Below, in pieces: positions 1-7,254 of a stretch of DNA of 17,018 bases. Made by a program: the position numbers and the translations under genes. Numbering within the stretch: the first letter of the stretch is position 1; every line of letters begins with the position of its first letter. A model generated the notes under the pieces. The model was not told the origin of the DNA and did no database searches. It saw nothing but the letters and a program-made list of their open reading frames with translations. This DNA comes from Candidatus Gastranaerophilales bacterium (GTDB lineage: Bacteria > Cyanobacteriota > Vampirovibrionia > Gastranaerophilales > Gastranaerophilaceae): positions 1 through 17,018 of the forward strand of contig CANQZO010000013.1 in the NCBI GenBank assembly GCA_947628355.1. Reading direction: 5' to 3'.

Positions 1-2
1 AA

Positions 3-629
3 TCTCAAATTAATCCAAAAGCAGGTATAACGTTTGCATCATGTATGCGTTCAATATTAAGACAGGACCCTGATGTTATACTGGTCGGTGAAATTCGTGA
101 TATTGAAACATTGGAAACCGCAATATCTGCGGCATTAACAGGTCACCTTGTATTGTCAACACTGCACACGAACTCTGCAGCTTCAACAATAACAAGGTTA
201 ATCGATATGGGTGCAAAGGATTATCTTGTTTCCTCAACATTAATCGGTGTTGTAGCACAAAGACTTGTAAGAAGTTTGTGTCCGCATTGTAAATCACAGT
301 ATTATCCTACAAGAGAAGAAGCTGAACTTGTTGTTACGGGCGGTGAAAAAGAAATCGAAAAATTCATGAAAACTCCGATATATAAGGCTAACGGTTGTGA
401 TAAATGTAATTTTGAAGGTTATGCAGGCCGTATCGGTGTATTTGAAATAATGCCCATAACTAAAGAAATAAAAAGATTGATAGCGCAAGGTGCGCATGAT
501 GTAGAAATTGAAGAAGTAGCAATTGGTGCGGGAATGAAAACTTTGCACAACGCTTGCTTAAAACATATTGTAGACGGAAGAACAACAATAGAAGAGTTCG
601 TTCGAGTTCTTGGACCGGTAAAGGAATAA
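3..629 (+). CDS. pilB: Type IV pilus assembly / type II secretion ATPase PilB (GspE family), C-terminal part
   Basis: The gene enters the window already in frame; position 3 is the first whole codon and the start lies to the left. The product is the hexameric cytoplasmic ATPase that powers pilus extension or type II secretion. Visible are the conserved INPKAG-TFAS stretch, the Walker B segment DPDVILVGEIRD, and the histidine box around LTGHLVLSTLHTN. After these comes the four-cysteine zinc motif of the family: CPHC, then CDKC followed by the GYAGRIGVFE stretch. It ends 14 bases before pilC, in the usual pilB-pilC order. The zinc motif argues for PilB/GspE rather than the retraction ATPase PilT. 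The family call is firm; pilus versus secretion cannot be separated here. Confidence 0.93.
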   Translation, partial: SQINPKAGITFASCMRSILRQDPDVILVGEIRDIETLETAISAALTGHLVLSTLHTNSAASTITRLIDMGAKDYLVSSTLIGVVAQRLVRSLCPHCKSQYYPTREEAELVVTGGEKEIEKFMKTPIYKANGCDKCNFEGYAGRIGVFEIMPITKEIKRLIAQGAHDVEIEEVAIGAGMKTLHNACLKHIVDGRTTIEEFVRVLGPVKE

Positions 630-643
630 GGATAAATTCTTAA

Positions 644-1849
644 ATGGCAAAATACGAATATGAAGCACAAAAATGGAATGGTGACCCCGTAAAAGGTCAT
701 GTGGATGCCAAATCGCAGGTTGAGGCTCGTGTTCGTGTACGTAATATGGGCTATAAGGTAATATCTGTTAAACCTGTATCAAACGCTTCAATAAATAAAG
801 CATTTAATTTGCAATCTTTATCATTGAAAGAAAAAATAGACTTTACACAAACATTTTTAACATTAAATAAAGCAGGGCTTCCAATACTTGAAAGTTTAAT
901 ATTTATAGAAAAAGATGCAGCATCAAGACAAGTCAGAATGCTTGCACAGGAAATCAAAAAACAAATAATCTCGGGATATACTTTGTCGGATACTATTGCA
1001 AAATACCCTAATTTGTTCGGACAGGTATATATCGGGCTTGCAAAAGCAGGTGAAGATTCGGGTGAGATTGATAAAACCTTTGAAAGATTAATAGAACTGT
1101 TGAAAAAACAAGGAGATATAAAAGGAAAGGTAATATCAGCGGTAACATACCCTATATTTGTTGTATGTTTGGCTATAGTAGTAGTCTTGGTAATGTTAAT
1201 GTTTGTATTTCCTGCATTTAAAGACATGTTTGAACAGCAGGGTAAGGCACTACCTTTTGTAACACAGTGTTGTATTAACATGGGTGAGTTTTTAAAAGAT
1301 AAATGGATGGTAATCCCGCTGGGATTAATAGCTATAGTAAGTTCTTTTATATATTTTATACGCTGGGAGCCGTCAAGAAGAAAAATAGATGCATTTTTAC
1401 TGACAATACCGTTAATTTCAGATTTAGTAAAAGCAGCAGCATTTTCAAACTTTTTGACAGTACTTCAAATTGCTTATGACGCAGGTATTCCGATTATAGA
1501 GTGTTTATATTTATCACGCTCGACCCTGTCTAATTCTGTTATGCAGGATGCAATAAAAATATCAATAAAAAAGATGCAGTCGGGAGCACATCTATCTGAC
1601 TCACTCAAAGCATCTAATATTTTCCCCAAAATGATATTGTTTATGGTCGCAACGGGAGAGCAATCCGGGAGACTTGGAGAATTAATGACTCAAAGCGTAC
1701 AGCATATAGATCAGCAGTTAGATTTAATTATTGATACTATGGGTAAATTAATAGAACCGATATTGTTAATATTTATTGGCGGAGTAGTTTGTTTCTTGGC
1801 ATTATCATTATATTTGCCATTATTTCAATCATATTCAAATGCATTATAG
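644..1849 (+). CDS. pilC: Type IV pilus / type II secretion inner-membrane platform protein PilC (GspF family)
   Basis: A 401-residue protein, the normal PilC length. It is the polytopic platform protein that couples the cytoplasmic ATPase to pilin assembly. The N-terminus (YEYEAQKWNGDPVKGHVDA) is the typical soluble start, followed by two T2SSF repeats, each with the pattern of an LLxAGLPI-like turn and a GEDSG / GEQSG motif (about residues 77-195 and 280-395). Membrane segments are predicted near residues 166-193, 218-238 and 367-393. An AAGGA ribosome site precedes the ATG. It sits between pilB and a small gene in one host operon and looks intact. Confidence 0.94.
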   Translation: MAKYEYEAQKWNGDPVKGHVDAKSQVEARVRVRNMGYKVISVKPVSNASINKAFNLQSLSLKEKIDFTQTFLTLNKAGLPILESLIFIEKDAASRQVRMLAQEIKKQIISGYTLSDTIAKYPNLFGQVYIGLAKAGEDSGEIDKTFERLIELLKKQGDIKGKVISAVTYPIFVVCLAIVVVLVMLMFVFPAFKDMFEQQGKALPFVTQCCINMGEFLKDKWMVIPLGLIAIVSSFIYFIRWEPSRRKIDAFLLTIPLISDLVKAAAFSNFLTVLQIAYDAGIPIIECLYLSRSTLSNSVMQDAIKISIKKMQSGAHLSDSLKASNIFPKMILFMVATGEQSGRLGELMTQSVQHIDQQLDLIIDTMGKLIEPILLIFIGGVVCFLALSLYLPLFQSYSNAL

Positions 1850-1867
1850 GAAAGGGACAAAATAACG

Positions 1868-2158
1868 ATGAGTAATGAGCATGAAATAGAAGAAAACAGT
1901 TTTATAACAGGTATATGGTCAGAACGTGTATTGGTAATAACAAAAGATTACCAAATAAAAGGTAATGTGTTTATGCCGAAAACAGGAAGAAAAAACAGAG
2001 TTTTGTCAGATATATTAAACGGAGCAAAACGCTTTGTTGCAATAAAAAATTGTGAAGTAGTGCACAGAGAATTCCCCAACAGAAAAGCGGAAACTCATGA
2101 CTTTTTGCAGTTAAACTTAAACTCAATAATATTATTAAGACCATTAAATGAAGAATAA
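1868..2158 (+). CDS. Small protein, probable DUF6812 family, last gene of the pil operon
   Basis: 96 residues, starting 19 bases after pilC with a purine-rich ribosome site (AGGAAAGGGA). No signal peptide or membrane segment. The pattern of a beta strand VLVITKDYQIKGNVFMP, then RVLSDILNGAKRFVAIKNCEVV, and a final LNLNSIILLRPL is what I remember of the DUF6812 family (RLSDLLN, then a strand pair); this assignment is from memory. Function unknown. Co-transcription with pilBC is suggested by spacing and strand. It is the last host protein gene before the tRNA and the inserted DNA. Confidence 0.7.
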   Translation: MSNEHEIEENSFITGIWSERVLVITKDYQIKGNVFMPKTGRKNRVLSDILNGAKRFVAIKNCEVVHREFPNRKAETHDFLQLNLNSIILLRPLNEE

Positions 2159-2203
2159 AACTTGATTTTTAAATGTGTCTATGTAATTATAGGAAAGAAG
2201 TGA

Positions 2204-2277
2204 GGGCTATTAGCTCAGGTGGTTAGAGCGTACGCCTGATAAGCGTAAGGTCCCTGGTTCGAGTCCAGGATGGCCCA
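2204..2277 (+). tRNA. tRNA-Ile (anticodon GAT); integration site
   Basis: Full cloverleaf: acceptor arms GGGCTAT (2204-2210) and ATGGCCC (2270-2276) pair with one G-U. The D arm contains TAGCTCAGGTGGTTAGAGC. The anticodon stem TACGC/GCGTA (2231-2235, 2243-2247) encloses loop CTGATAA with anticodon GAT at 2238-2240. The T arm is CCTGG-TTCGAGT-CCAGG. The discriminator is A and CCA is not encoded (CAT follows). The 3' half is shared with the reading frame of the minus-strand recombinase, so this gene is the attachment site of the element to its right. Confidence 0.97.
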
Positions 2278-3746
2278 CATTTTACAAAAGAGGCAATATC
2301 GACTAAAGGTCTAAATGCCTCTTTTATTATTATGACAAGTTTTTCGCCATCATATAAAAAGTTCGAGCAGAGCAAATTTAACAGAGCTTTTTTATTTTCC
2401 ATATCTCCCTTGAGATAGTCTGTGTGTGCGGTTTTAAAAAGTTCTAGTAGTCTCTCAGAGGTGTCAATAATTTTATTGTCTTTGAGGTTTATATTGTGCA
2501 TTAGCGATGTAAGATAATCAAGCTCAATATCAATCTCTCTCTTTTTTTCTTGAAAATCTGATTTTTCAATATCTCCATCGAGATAAATATTAAAAAGAGT
2601 GTCAAGTCTTGCTTTTAATTTGTTATATTTTAATTGTGCAGCTTGATATTTTTCTTTGTTAAAATCCCTCTCCTCATTAATTTGATACTTAATACAAGTC
2701 ATTATCTCAGGCATATATTCATCCGGTATTGTCAATTTTTGAAGAAAATCAACAACAATCTCATCAATATATTCCTGTTTGAGATATTTTTTGCTGCAAT
2801 CTCCGCCTCTGTTGCCGGTACAGTGGTAATATATATATTTATTTTTTTTGATTTCACCAACAAACTGGCATCCACATTTTGCACACTTGATCATCCCGGT
2901 ATATAAAAAATTCCTTGTTTTTACCGTTCCGGCAGATCTTTGTCTTATAATTTTTTGGCATTGATAAAAAAGCTCCGGAGACACAATCGGATCATGTTTG
3001 CCTTTATACCTCTTGCCTAACCATATAAAATCACCCATATAAATTGGATTTCTTAATATATCCTCAATGTTATTTTTGCTGCACTTTACGCATTTTGACA
3101 TCATAAATCCTTTGAGTCTCATCTCAGCTGCTAAAAGTTTATATGAATATTGTCCGGTTGCGTATTTTTCAAAAATCTCTCTAATAAAAGGAGCTTTTAC
3201 AGGATCAATTTTTAAATAAGCCCTTTTTGCAATATATTTGGTTATATATCCACACATTGCCTTACTTGGATAATATCCTTGCTCTGCTTTTTCAAGCATT
3301 TTAGAGGAGACTTCATTTGATAAATTACGAGGGTACAAATTTGAAAAGCAATTATTTATCTCAAAAATTAAAAAATCTTGAGGCTTTGATTTTTTTGACA
3401 AAATTAAATTATCTTGAATAAGATGCACATTAAATCCCTCATACTCTGCCATATATGATAATTGAGCGGAGTCAACAGGATTTCTTGAGGCTCTGTCCGA
3501 TTTCAAAAAAATAAGATTTTTAATGCCCTTTTTTTTGACAAATTTTAACATCTCATTAAAAGCCGGTCTGCCCGGTTTTTTTGCTGTGTATGACTCTGAA
3601 AATTGCATGACAATATTAAAATTTTTGTTTTTGCAATATTCTTGAGTCATTTTTTGCTGATAATCAATAGAGTATCCTTTTTTCTTTTGCTCATCACTTG
3701 AGACTCTTGTATATGTTACTGCATCATTACTGTTTGCTCTAATCAT
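2223..3746 (-). CDS. Large serine recombinase (site-specific integrase)
   Basis: About 507 residues (numbers here count from an upstream ATG at 3752, giving 509). The start at 3746 is preferred because AGGA lies six bases before it; at 3752 it would touch the codon. The N-terminal resolvase domain has YTRVSS with catalytic Ser18, and SDRASR (Ser85-Arg90) as the second active-site arginine motif. The recombinase domain follows, then a zinc ribbon with cysteines 290, 293, 311 and 319, and a coiled coil near 365-420. It integrates and excises the element. Residues 493-509 and the stop codon are read from the antisense of tRNA-Ile, so the C-terminal tail depends on the integrated state. The start overlaps the end of the upstream gene by 8 bases. 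Confidence 0.93.
   Translation of the reverse strand: MIRANSNDAVTYTRVSSDEQKKKGYSIDYQQKMTQEYCKNKNFNIVMQFSESYTAKKPGRPAFNEMLKFVKKKGIKNLIFLKSDRASRNPVDSAQLSYMAEYEGFNVHLIQDNLILSKKSKPQDFLIFEINNCFSNLYPRNLSNEVSSKMLEKAEQGYYPSKAMCGYITKYIAKRAYLKIDPVKAPFIREIFEKYATGQYSYKLLAAEMRLKGFMMSKCVKCSKNNIEDILRNPIYMGDFIWLGKRYKGKHDPIVSPELFYQCQKIIRQRSAGTVKTRNFLYTGMIKCAKCGCQFVGEIKKNKYIYYHCTGNRGGDCSKKYLKQEYIDEIVVDFLQKLTIPDEYMPEIMTCIKYQINEERDFNKEKYQAAQLKYNKLKARLDTLFNIYLDGDIEKSDFQEKKREIDIELDYLTSLMHNINLKDNKIIDTSERLLELFKTAHTDYLKGDMENKKALLNLLCSNFLYDGEKLVIIIKEAFRPLVDIASFVKCGPSWTRTRDLTLIRRTL
2286..2331 (+). terminator. Intrinsic terminator after tRNA-Ile, inside the recombinase gene
   Basis: A perfect 10-bp stem AAAAGAGGCA (2286-2295) and TGCCTCTTTT (2316-2325) with a 20-base loop, followed by ATTATTATT. 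It would end the tRNA transcript. It lies within the last codons of the minus-strand recombinase, on the element side of the tRNA, so the inserted DNA appears to supply the terminator. Confidence 0.7.
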
Positions 3747-4104
3747 TTTCATTCCTACAAATTTTCAATCCAATTTGCAAAAAGTCTGCATCTGTTTTGC
3801 CCTTTTTTAGAATTGATGTTGTAAAACCTTTATATTTGTTGTCCGGTTTAATTTTAGTAAAATAAACATCTGCATTGCCGTTTATTGCATATTTGTTATT
3901 GTTTTTGTCAATTATATAGACTGCATTCGGATAATCTGATGCACACATAATTTTTATATTTTCAACTGAATAAGGATAATTTTCTCCTAGAGTTGAGCTT
4001 GACAAACTGTGAGGATCTTTTTTTGTTGCTATAAGTAAAAAAATAAAAAGAGTGATAAAAAAAAGTAAAATAGCCGGAATTATATTAAGTTTATTTTGTT
4101 TCAT
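3739..4104 (-). CDS. Membrane-anchored DUF2511-like protein
   Basis: 121 residues from the ATG at 4104, which has GAGG about nine bases upstream; an ATG five codons earlier lacks a ribosome site. A hydrophobic segment at about residues 5-27 (IIPAILLFFITLFIFLLIA) is an uncleaved anchor or signal. The outside part has GENYPYSVENIKIMCAS and later KYAINGNADV, the pattern I associate with DUF2511 (GE-YPF-V, then a C, then YA-NG-A). Function unknown. It lies between the repressor and the recombinase on the same strand, overlapping the latter, so it is probably expressed from the lysogeny promoter. Confidence 0.65.
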   Translation of the reverse strand: MKQNKLNIIPAILLFFITLFIFLLIATKKDPHSLSSSTLGENYPYSVENIKIMCASDYPNAVYIIDKNNNKYAINGNADVYFTKIKPDNKYKGFTTSILKKGKTDADFLQIGLKICRNEND

Positions 4105-4128
4105 TTTCCATAACCTCATTTTTTTGTT

Positions 4129-4506
4129 TTATACTGTTTGCTCTTGCAGATTTTTTAATCTCTCAGCAAGTCCTGTAACGGCTTGCTGATTTTCGTTTGT
4201 CAAAAAAAGCATCGTATCAAACAATGTTTTTAGTGTTTCATTGCCTTGTATCATTTGAGCGATTTTAGCTGTTGTTTCATCAAAATAATAGGGTTTTGTT
4301 GTATCTCTTAAATTCATCAAATCATCAAGGCTGCATTCAAAAACATCAGCCAAAGCCTTTAATGTTTTTAAATTTGGGTTTTTAGTTCTGCCGGATGATA
4401 TTCTCTCAATGGTTTGGACAGGCACATCAGCCAGTTTGGCAATCTTGTCATTTGTTAGTTTTAATTTCTTTTTGTAAAAATTAAAAGTCAGGCTTAAATT
4501 TTCCAT
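4129..4506 (-). CDS. XRE-family (CI-like) transcriptional repressor
   Basis: 125 residues. The start at 4506 is chosen because AAAGGAG precedes it; an open frame extends upstream to 4635 but crosses the promoter region. Residues 1-66 form a helix-turn-helix: KLKLTNDKIAKLADVPVQTI, then ERISSGRTKNPNLKTLKALADVF, then the SLDDLMNL cap. The remainder (about 67-125) is helical and probably a dimerisation part; no LexA-type protease motif is seen. It faces a Cro-like gene across operator boxes and two opposed promoters, the layout of a lysogeny switch. Confidence 0.85.
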   Translation of the reverse strand: MENLSLTFNFYKKKLKLTNDKIAKLADVPVQTIERISSGRTKNPNLKTLKALADVFECSLDDLMNLRDTTKPYYFDETTAKIAQMIQGNETLKTLFDTMLFLTNENQQAVTGLAERLKNLQEQTV

Positions 4507-4580
4507 TTTGTTACACTCCTTTACATTTTTTATTTTAACTGCATTTGTCAAAAAAACAAGTATATATATAAACAAAAATG

Positions 4581-4608
4581 ATAATAAAATAATGCAAATC
4601 GTTATCAA
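4581..4608 (-). promoter_or_regulatory. Leftward promoter for the repressor operon
   Basis: On the minus strand, TTGATA (4608-4603), a 16-base spacer and TATTAT (4586-4581). One CGTTA operator box (4597-4604) overlaps the -35 end and spacer, so repressor or Cro binding would control it. The 5' leader to the ATG at 4506 is about 70 bases. Confidence 0.6.
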
Positions 4609-4711
4609 AATAAAAAATTCGTTAATATTTGACAAAAAAATTAAATTGTTTTAGTATATATTTCGTTAATTAAATAACGATTTTTAATGTAAAATTTTGT
4701 AAATCGTTAAT
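4597..4711. promoter_or_regulatory. Five-box operator region between repressor and Cro-like gene
   Basis: Direct boxes AATCGTTA (4597-4604), ATTCGTTAAT (4617-4626), TTCGTTAAT (4662-4670) and AATCGTTAAT (4702-4711), plus an inverted TAACGA (4675-4680). The pair at 4663-4680 forms TCGTTA / TAACGA arms six bases apart. Boxes flank or overlap both promoters: one over the leftward -35, one just before the rightward -35, one pair just after its -10. Likely binding sites for the two HTH proteins. Confidence 0.65.
4629..4657 (+). promoter_or_regulatory. Rightward early promoter
   Basis: Consensus -35 TTGACA (4629-4634), a 17-base spacer and -10 TAGTAT (4652-4657). It is bracketed by CGTTA boxes and reads towards the Cro-like gene at 4734 and the lysis operon. 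It is the only strong plus-strand promoter I see before 7155. Confidence 0.7.
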
Positions 4712-4733
4712 AAAGTAAAAAAAGGAATAAAAA

Positions 4734-4913
4734 ATGTTTTTAAATTTGGAGACAGAAATCAAAAAAGCAGGCTTATCTCAAAAGGAATTTGCAGCTCAAG
4801 TCAAAATAAATGCTGTTGTCTTTTCTAGAAAATTAAACGGTGAGTCCGATTGGAAACTATCTGAAATGACTCTGATAATTTTAGGCTTAATTTTGAAATT
4901 GTCAAAGCCTTGA
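4734..4913 (+). CDS. Cro-like small HTH protein
   Basis: 59 residues. The ribosome site AAAGGA precedes the ATG. The sequence ETEIKKAGLSQKEFAAQVKI, then NAVVFSRKLNGESDWKLSEM, is a lambda-Cro/XRE helix-turn-helix: helix 2 LSQKEFAAQV, recognition helix NAVVFSRKLNG. The C-terminus is hydrophobic (LIILGLILKL). It is first in the rightward operon and diverges from the repressor. The stop TGA overlaps the TTG start of the next gene (TTGA), suggesting translational coupling. Confidence 0.75.
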   Translation: MFLNLETEIKKAGLSQKEFAAQVKINAVVFSRKLNGESDWKLSEMTLIILGLILKLSKP

Positions 4914-5122
4914 GGGAGTCTGATTATATTCAAATAAAAACTATTGAGAGGGATGTCAGACATAAAGCCTGGATTACCTACACAATATCAAAACAAAAAT
5001 TGCAAGAGTCTCTGTATAGGATTGAGCCTAGTATATATGGAGACTGTGTAATCGTTCCAAAAATTGCATTTAAGAGGGTTGTCGGCTCTCTTGTTAAAAA
5101 TAAAAAAAGGAGCAAAAAGTGA
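4910..5122 (+). CDS. Hypothetical protein, early operon
   Basis: 70 residues, starting at TTG in the TTGA overlap with the Cro-like gene; there is no internal methionine to serve as another start. The sequence is basic at the C-terminus (LVKNKKRSKK) and has no membrane segment or motif I recognise. It ends in a TGATG overlap with the next gene. Its position suggests a small regulatory or nucleic-acid-binding role, but that is only inference from context. Confidence 0.6.
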   Translation: MRESDYIQIKTIERDVRHKAWITYTISKQKLQESLYRIEPSIYGDCVIVPKIAFKRVVGSLVKNKKRSKK

Positions 5123-5598
5123 TGAATGAAAATCTATGTAAAATCGGAATGTCTGTAGGTTTTGAGGTCTTTGATGAGTTTTTGTCTCTGATCGGAGTCT
5201 CAAATATGGATGAGTTTGCAAAATTATCTGATGAGGTTATAGTCAAAAAAATACAAACAATAAGGCTGACTGTTAATAACTACAAGGGAATTGTAGAACA
5301 AAACAAAAACCTACAAAAAGAAAATATACAACTCAAAAAAAATGATATTCGCAATTTGCCTGCTAATGAGGTTGATATTGATTATCCGGCAGGATATAAA
5401 GTCGTTGCTTATAGTTTTTATTCTTTTTTGGATAGCATTTTGCATGTTGGAGTCGTAAAGGCAAGATATTTTTCTCAATCCTGCAAAAATATTGAAAAAA
5501 TTTATATAGGCATTGTAGGCTGCAAAGATTTAAAAAAAGATCTTGAGCATATAGTTTTATATGGTCAGAAAGTTTATGAGGAGACTATAGATGCGTAG
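5122..5598 (+). CDS. Hypothetical protein with central coiled coil
   Basis: 158 residues from the ATG in the TGATG junction, with AGGAG nine bases upstream; a GTG one codon earlier is less likely. N-terminal part EVFDEFLSLIGVSNMDEFAKL, a coiled-coil stretch at about residues 45-75 (VNNYKGIVEQNKNLQKENIQ), then an alpha/beta C-terminal part with several aromatic residues and cysteines. I do not recognise the family. It overlaps the following DUF1353 reading frame by 8 bases, as in a tightly packed phage operon. Confidence 0.65.
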   Translation: MNENLCKIGMSVGFEVFDEFLSLIGVSNMDEFAKLSDEVIVKKIQTIRLTVNNYKGIVEQNKNLQKENIQLKKNDIRNLPANEVDIDYPAGYKVVAYSFYSFLDSILHVGVVKARYFSQSCKNIEKIYIGIVGCKDLKKDLEHIVLYGQKVYEETIDA

Positions 5599-6020
5599 AA
5601 TATTAAATTTTTTAAATAAAATTTTTAATAATGAGCCTGTAGTCCACTATATTGATGTATCGAAATACATGATGAAGAGGCTTGTAACTGTTCAATGATG
5701 AGATTCTTGTTTATTATGTTTTTGATAAATCAGACGGTAAATTTTACGAGATTACAGCTGACAAAGATGAGGGATTTGACGGAGCAACAATAAAATTGTA
5801 TTCCTGGATCATTGGCTATCCTTTGCAGCCTGAATTTTTAACAGGTGCAATATTGCATGATAAAATTTGCAAGGATCATTCCTTGCTTGATTACAAAAGG
5901 CGGCTGTCAAGTATGCTTTTATATGAGCTTTTACTCTTGACTTGCACACCTAAATTAAAGGCTCTCATTATCAGAGAGGCTGCTGATTTATATCAGAGAT
6001 TTGTTTATCTCAAAGATTAA
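5591..6020 (+). pseudogene. DUF1353-family phage protein, split by a frameshift
   Basis: The first frame starts at ATG 5591 and reads MRRILNFLNKIFNNEPVVHY to a TGA at 5696-5698. A second frame is open from 5688 to 6020 and continues the protein with NDEILVYYVFDKSDGKFYEI, then GFDGATIKLYSW and GAILHDKICKDHSL. The DGA motif and the HDK motif are the family signature (DGAS ... HD). Joined, they give about 144 residues, a normal size. The second frame has no plausible start of its own near its beginning, so one extra base between 5688 and 5696 breaks the gene. This may be a real mutation, a sequencing error or, less likely, +1 recoding. DUF1353 proteins are common near phage tail or lysis genes; their function is unknown. 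Confidence 0.75.
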
Positions 6021-6081
6021 ACATCAGCGGCTTAGTGTACATTTGGGAAGTGATAAATCCCATAACAAAAAGGAGAAAAAC

Positions 6082-6393
6082 ATGGATGCAAAAAAATTCT
6101 TAACAGAGACTCTTCAGAGTATTTTGCAGATTGTAGTTCCTTACATTACTAAACTTATACAGAGTAAAGTAGTGCCTATGATCAAACGCAAAATCTATGA
6201 GAGATTAGACAACAAAGTTGATGATTTAATCACCGATCTTGCTCAAAATGCTGCAAAAATTGCCGATGAGCAAAACGAGATGAAAAAATCAGCTTACCTT
6301 GAGGGAACAAAATTAGGGATTGAAACAATGAGAGCAATCTCTGAAAAATTAAGCAAAGCTGCTGATGAGATTGAGAGTGTTATAAATGAATAA
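6082..6393 (+). CDS. Small helical protein, possible LLH-type holin or lysis accessory
   Basis: 103 residues from ATG 6082 with AAGGAG nine bases upstream; in-frame codons before it lack a ribosome site. Residues 8-35 (LQSILQIVVPYITKLIQ and on) are hydrophobic or amphipathic and followed by basic residues; the remainder is a long charged helix ending AADEIESVINE. Length and layout resemble LLH-type phage holins, but the hydrophobic segment is weak, so this is inference. It overlaps the next gene by 8 bases and lies two genes before the endolysin. Confidence 0.6.
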   Translation: MDAKKFLTETLQSILQIVVPYITKLIQSKVVPMIKRKIYERLDNKVDDLITDLAQNAAKIADEQNEMKKSAYLEGTKLGIETMRAISEKLSKAADEIESVINE

Positions 6394-6631
6394 AGACAGC
6401 TTGTCTGAGTTTTTAAAATACTCTCCAATCATTGTAGTTATTTTGGCTTTTTGTTTCAGTTACAAAATTTTTGTAACACCCTCAGAACTTGAAGTCAGAT
6501 TGAAAGCTCAAGATTTGCATATTGCTGAGGTTTATGCAACTAAGCAGCAAGTTGAGAGCCAGGAAAAACAGCTTGATAATATCCTGGTCAAGATTGACAA
6601 AATCTATGACTATATTATCGGCAGAAAATAG
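6386..6631 (+). CDS. Small single-span membrane protein of the lysis cassette
   Basis: 81 residues. One membrane segment at about 12-30 (SPIIVVILAFCFSYKIFV), then a coiled coil (about 33-78, containing LKAQDLHIAEVY and QVESQEKQLDNILVKI). The N-in anchor plus coiled-coil layout is that of inner-membrane spanins or holin-like accessory proteins. The start overlaps the upstream stop (ATGAATAA) and the stop is 11 bases before the endolysin. It probably works with the endolysin; the exact role is unproven. Confidence 0.65.
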   Translation: MNKDSLSEFLKYSPIIVVILAFCFSYKIFVTPSELEVRLKAQDLHIAEVYATKQQVESQEKQLDNILVKIDKIYDYIIGRK

Positions 6632-6642
6632 GAGATCAAAAT

Positions 6643-7155
6643 ATGCCAAAAAGAATTATAATTCATTGGTCTGCCGGAGCCTATAATCCTAATAGTGTTG
6701 ATTTTCAGCATTATCATATCATGATTACCGGAGACGGTTTGACTATCGAGGGTAAATTCCCTATAAGTGCAAACGAAGTCTGCAAAGAGGACTCAAAGGG
6801 CAATGCTCTTTATGCAGCACATACAGGGGGCGGCAATACAGGCTCAATCGGATTAGCTTATTGTGCTATGGCAGGATATAAAAATCCTCAAAATGTCGGA
6901 GCTTATCCGATTAAACCGGCACAGCTTGAGGCAGGCTTTTTTAAAGTTGCTCAGCTGTGCAAACAATATAATATTCCGATAACAAAAGAGACTGTTTTGA
7001 CTCATTATGAGTTTGGCAAAACTCATCCGAAAACATCCTCAAAAGGCAAGATTGATATTACCTATCTGCCATCTTATCCAACAGTGCCGGCAGCTGAGGT
7101 CGGAGACTTTATAAGGTCAAAAGTTGCATGGTATTTAAAAAATAAGGTTAGCTAA
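6643..7155 (+). CDS. N-acetylmuramoyl-L-alanine amidase endolysin (amidase_2/PGRP fold)
   Basis: 170 residues, a single catalytic domain with no wall-binding domain and no signal peptide, so release would need a holin. It cuts the amide bond between muramic acid and the stem peptide. Expected zinc site: His8 in IIIHWSAG, His121 in TVLTHYEFGK and Asp138 in SSKGKID. Lys136 sits where T7 lysozyme has its catalytic lysine. YHIMI and AAHTGGGNTGSIGLAY are the family's core strands. AGGAG precedes the ATG. It is the last gene of the rightward operon and is followed by a strong terminator. Confidence 0.9.
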   Translation: MPKRIIIHWSAGAYNPNSVDFQHYHIMITGDGLTIEGKFPISANEVCKEDSKGNALYAAHTGGGNTGSIGLAYCAMAGYKNPQNVGAYPIKPAQLEAGFFKVAQLCKQYNIPITKETVLTHYEFGKTHPKTSSKGKIDITYLPSYPTVPAAEVGDFIRSKVAWYLKNKVS

Positions 7156-7176
7156 AATCCATAACCGAACATTTTT

Positions 7177-7207
7177 GAGAGCAGGCAGGACTCTGCTCTC
7201 TTTTTTT
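7177..7207 (+). terminator. Intrinsic terminator of the lysis operon
   Basis: Perfect 8-bp stem GAGAGCAG (7177-7184) / CTGCTCTC (7193-7200), 8-base loop, then seven T. It is 21 bases after the endolysin stop. Confidence 0.9.
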
Positions 7208-7254
7208 ACAGATAAAAATTCCATAGCACAATTTTAAGGGGGTTAAAATCAATT

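Noticed and set aside
751..1281. 176-codon minus-strand frame inside pilC
   Set aside because: It is the antisense shadow of an intact, well recognised gene, with no ribosome site and no family resemblance.
4507..4635. Longer repressor with an N-terminal membrane segment
   Set aside because: The extension crosses the repressor's own promoter and an operator box; the ATG at 4506 has a good ribosome site and begins the HTH domain.
5690..5700. Programmed +1 frameshift at GTT CAA TGA
   Set aside because: There is no upstream stimulatory Shine-Dalgarno and the Gln codon would not re-pair well after slipping; a mutation or read error is simpler.
5695..5793. Small 32-codon frame starting ATGATG at the DUF1353 break
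   Set aside because: Its translation is unlike any family, while the neighbouring frame continues the DUF1353 protein with its motifs.
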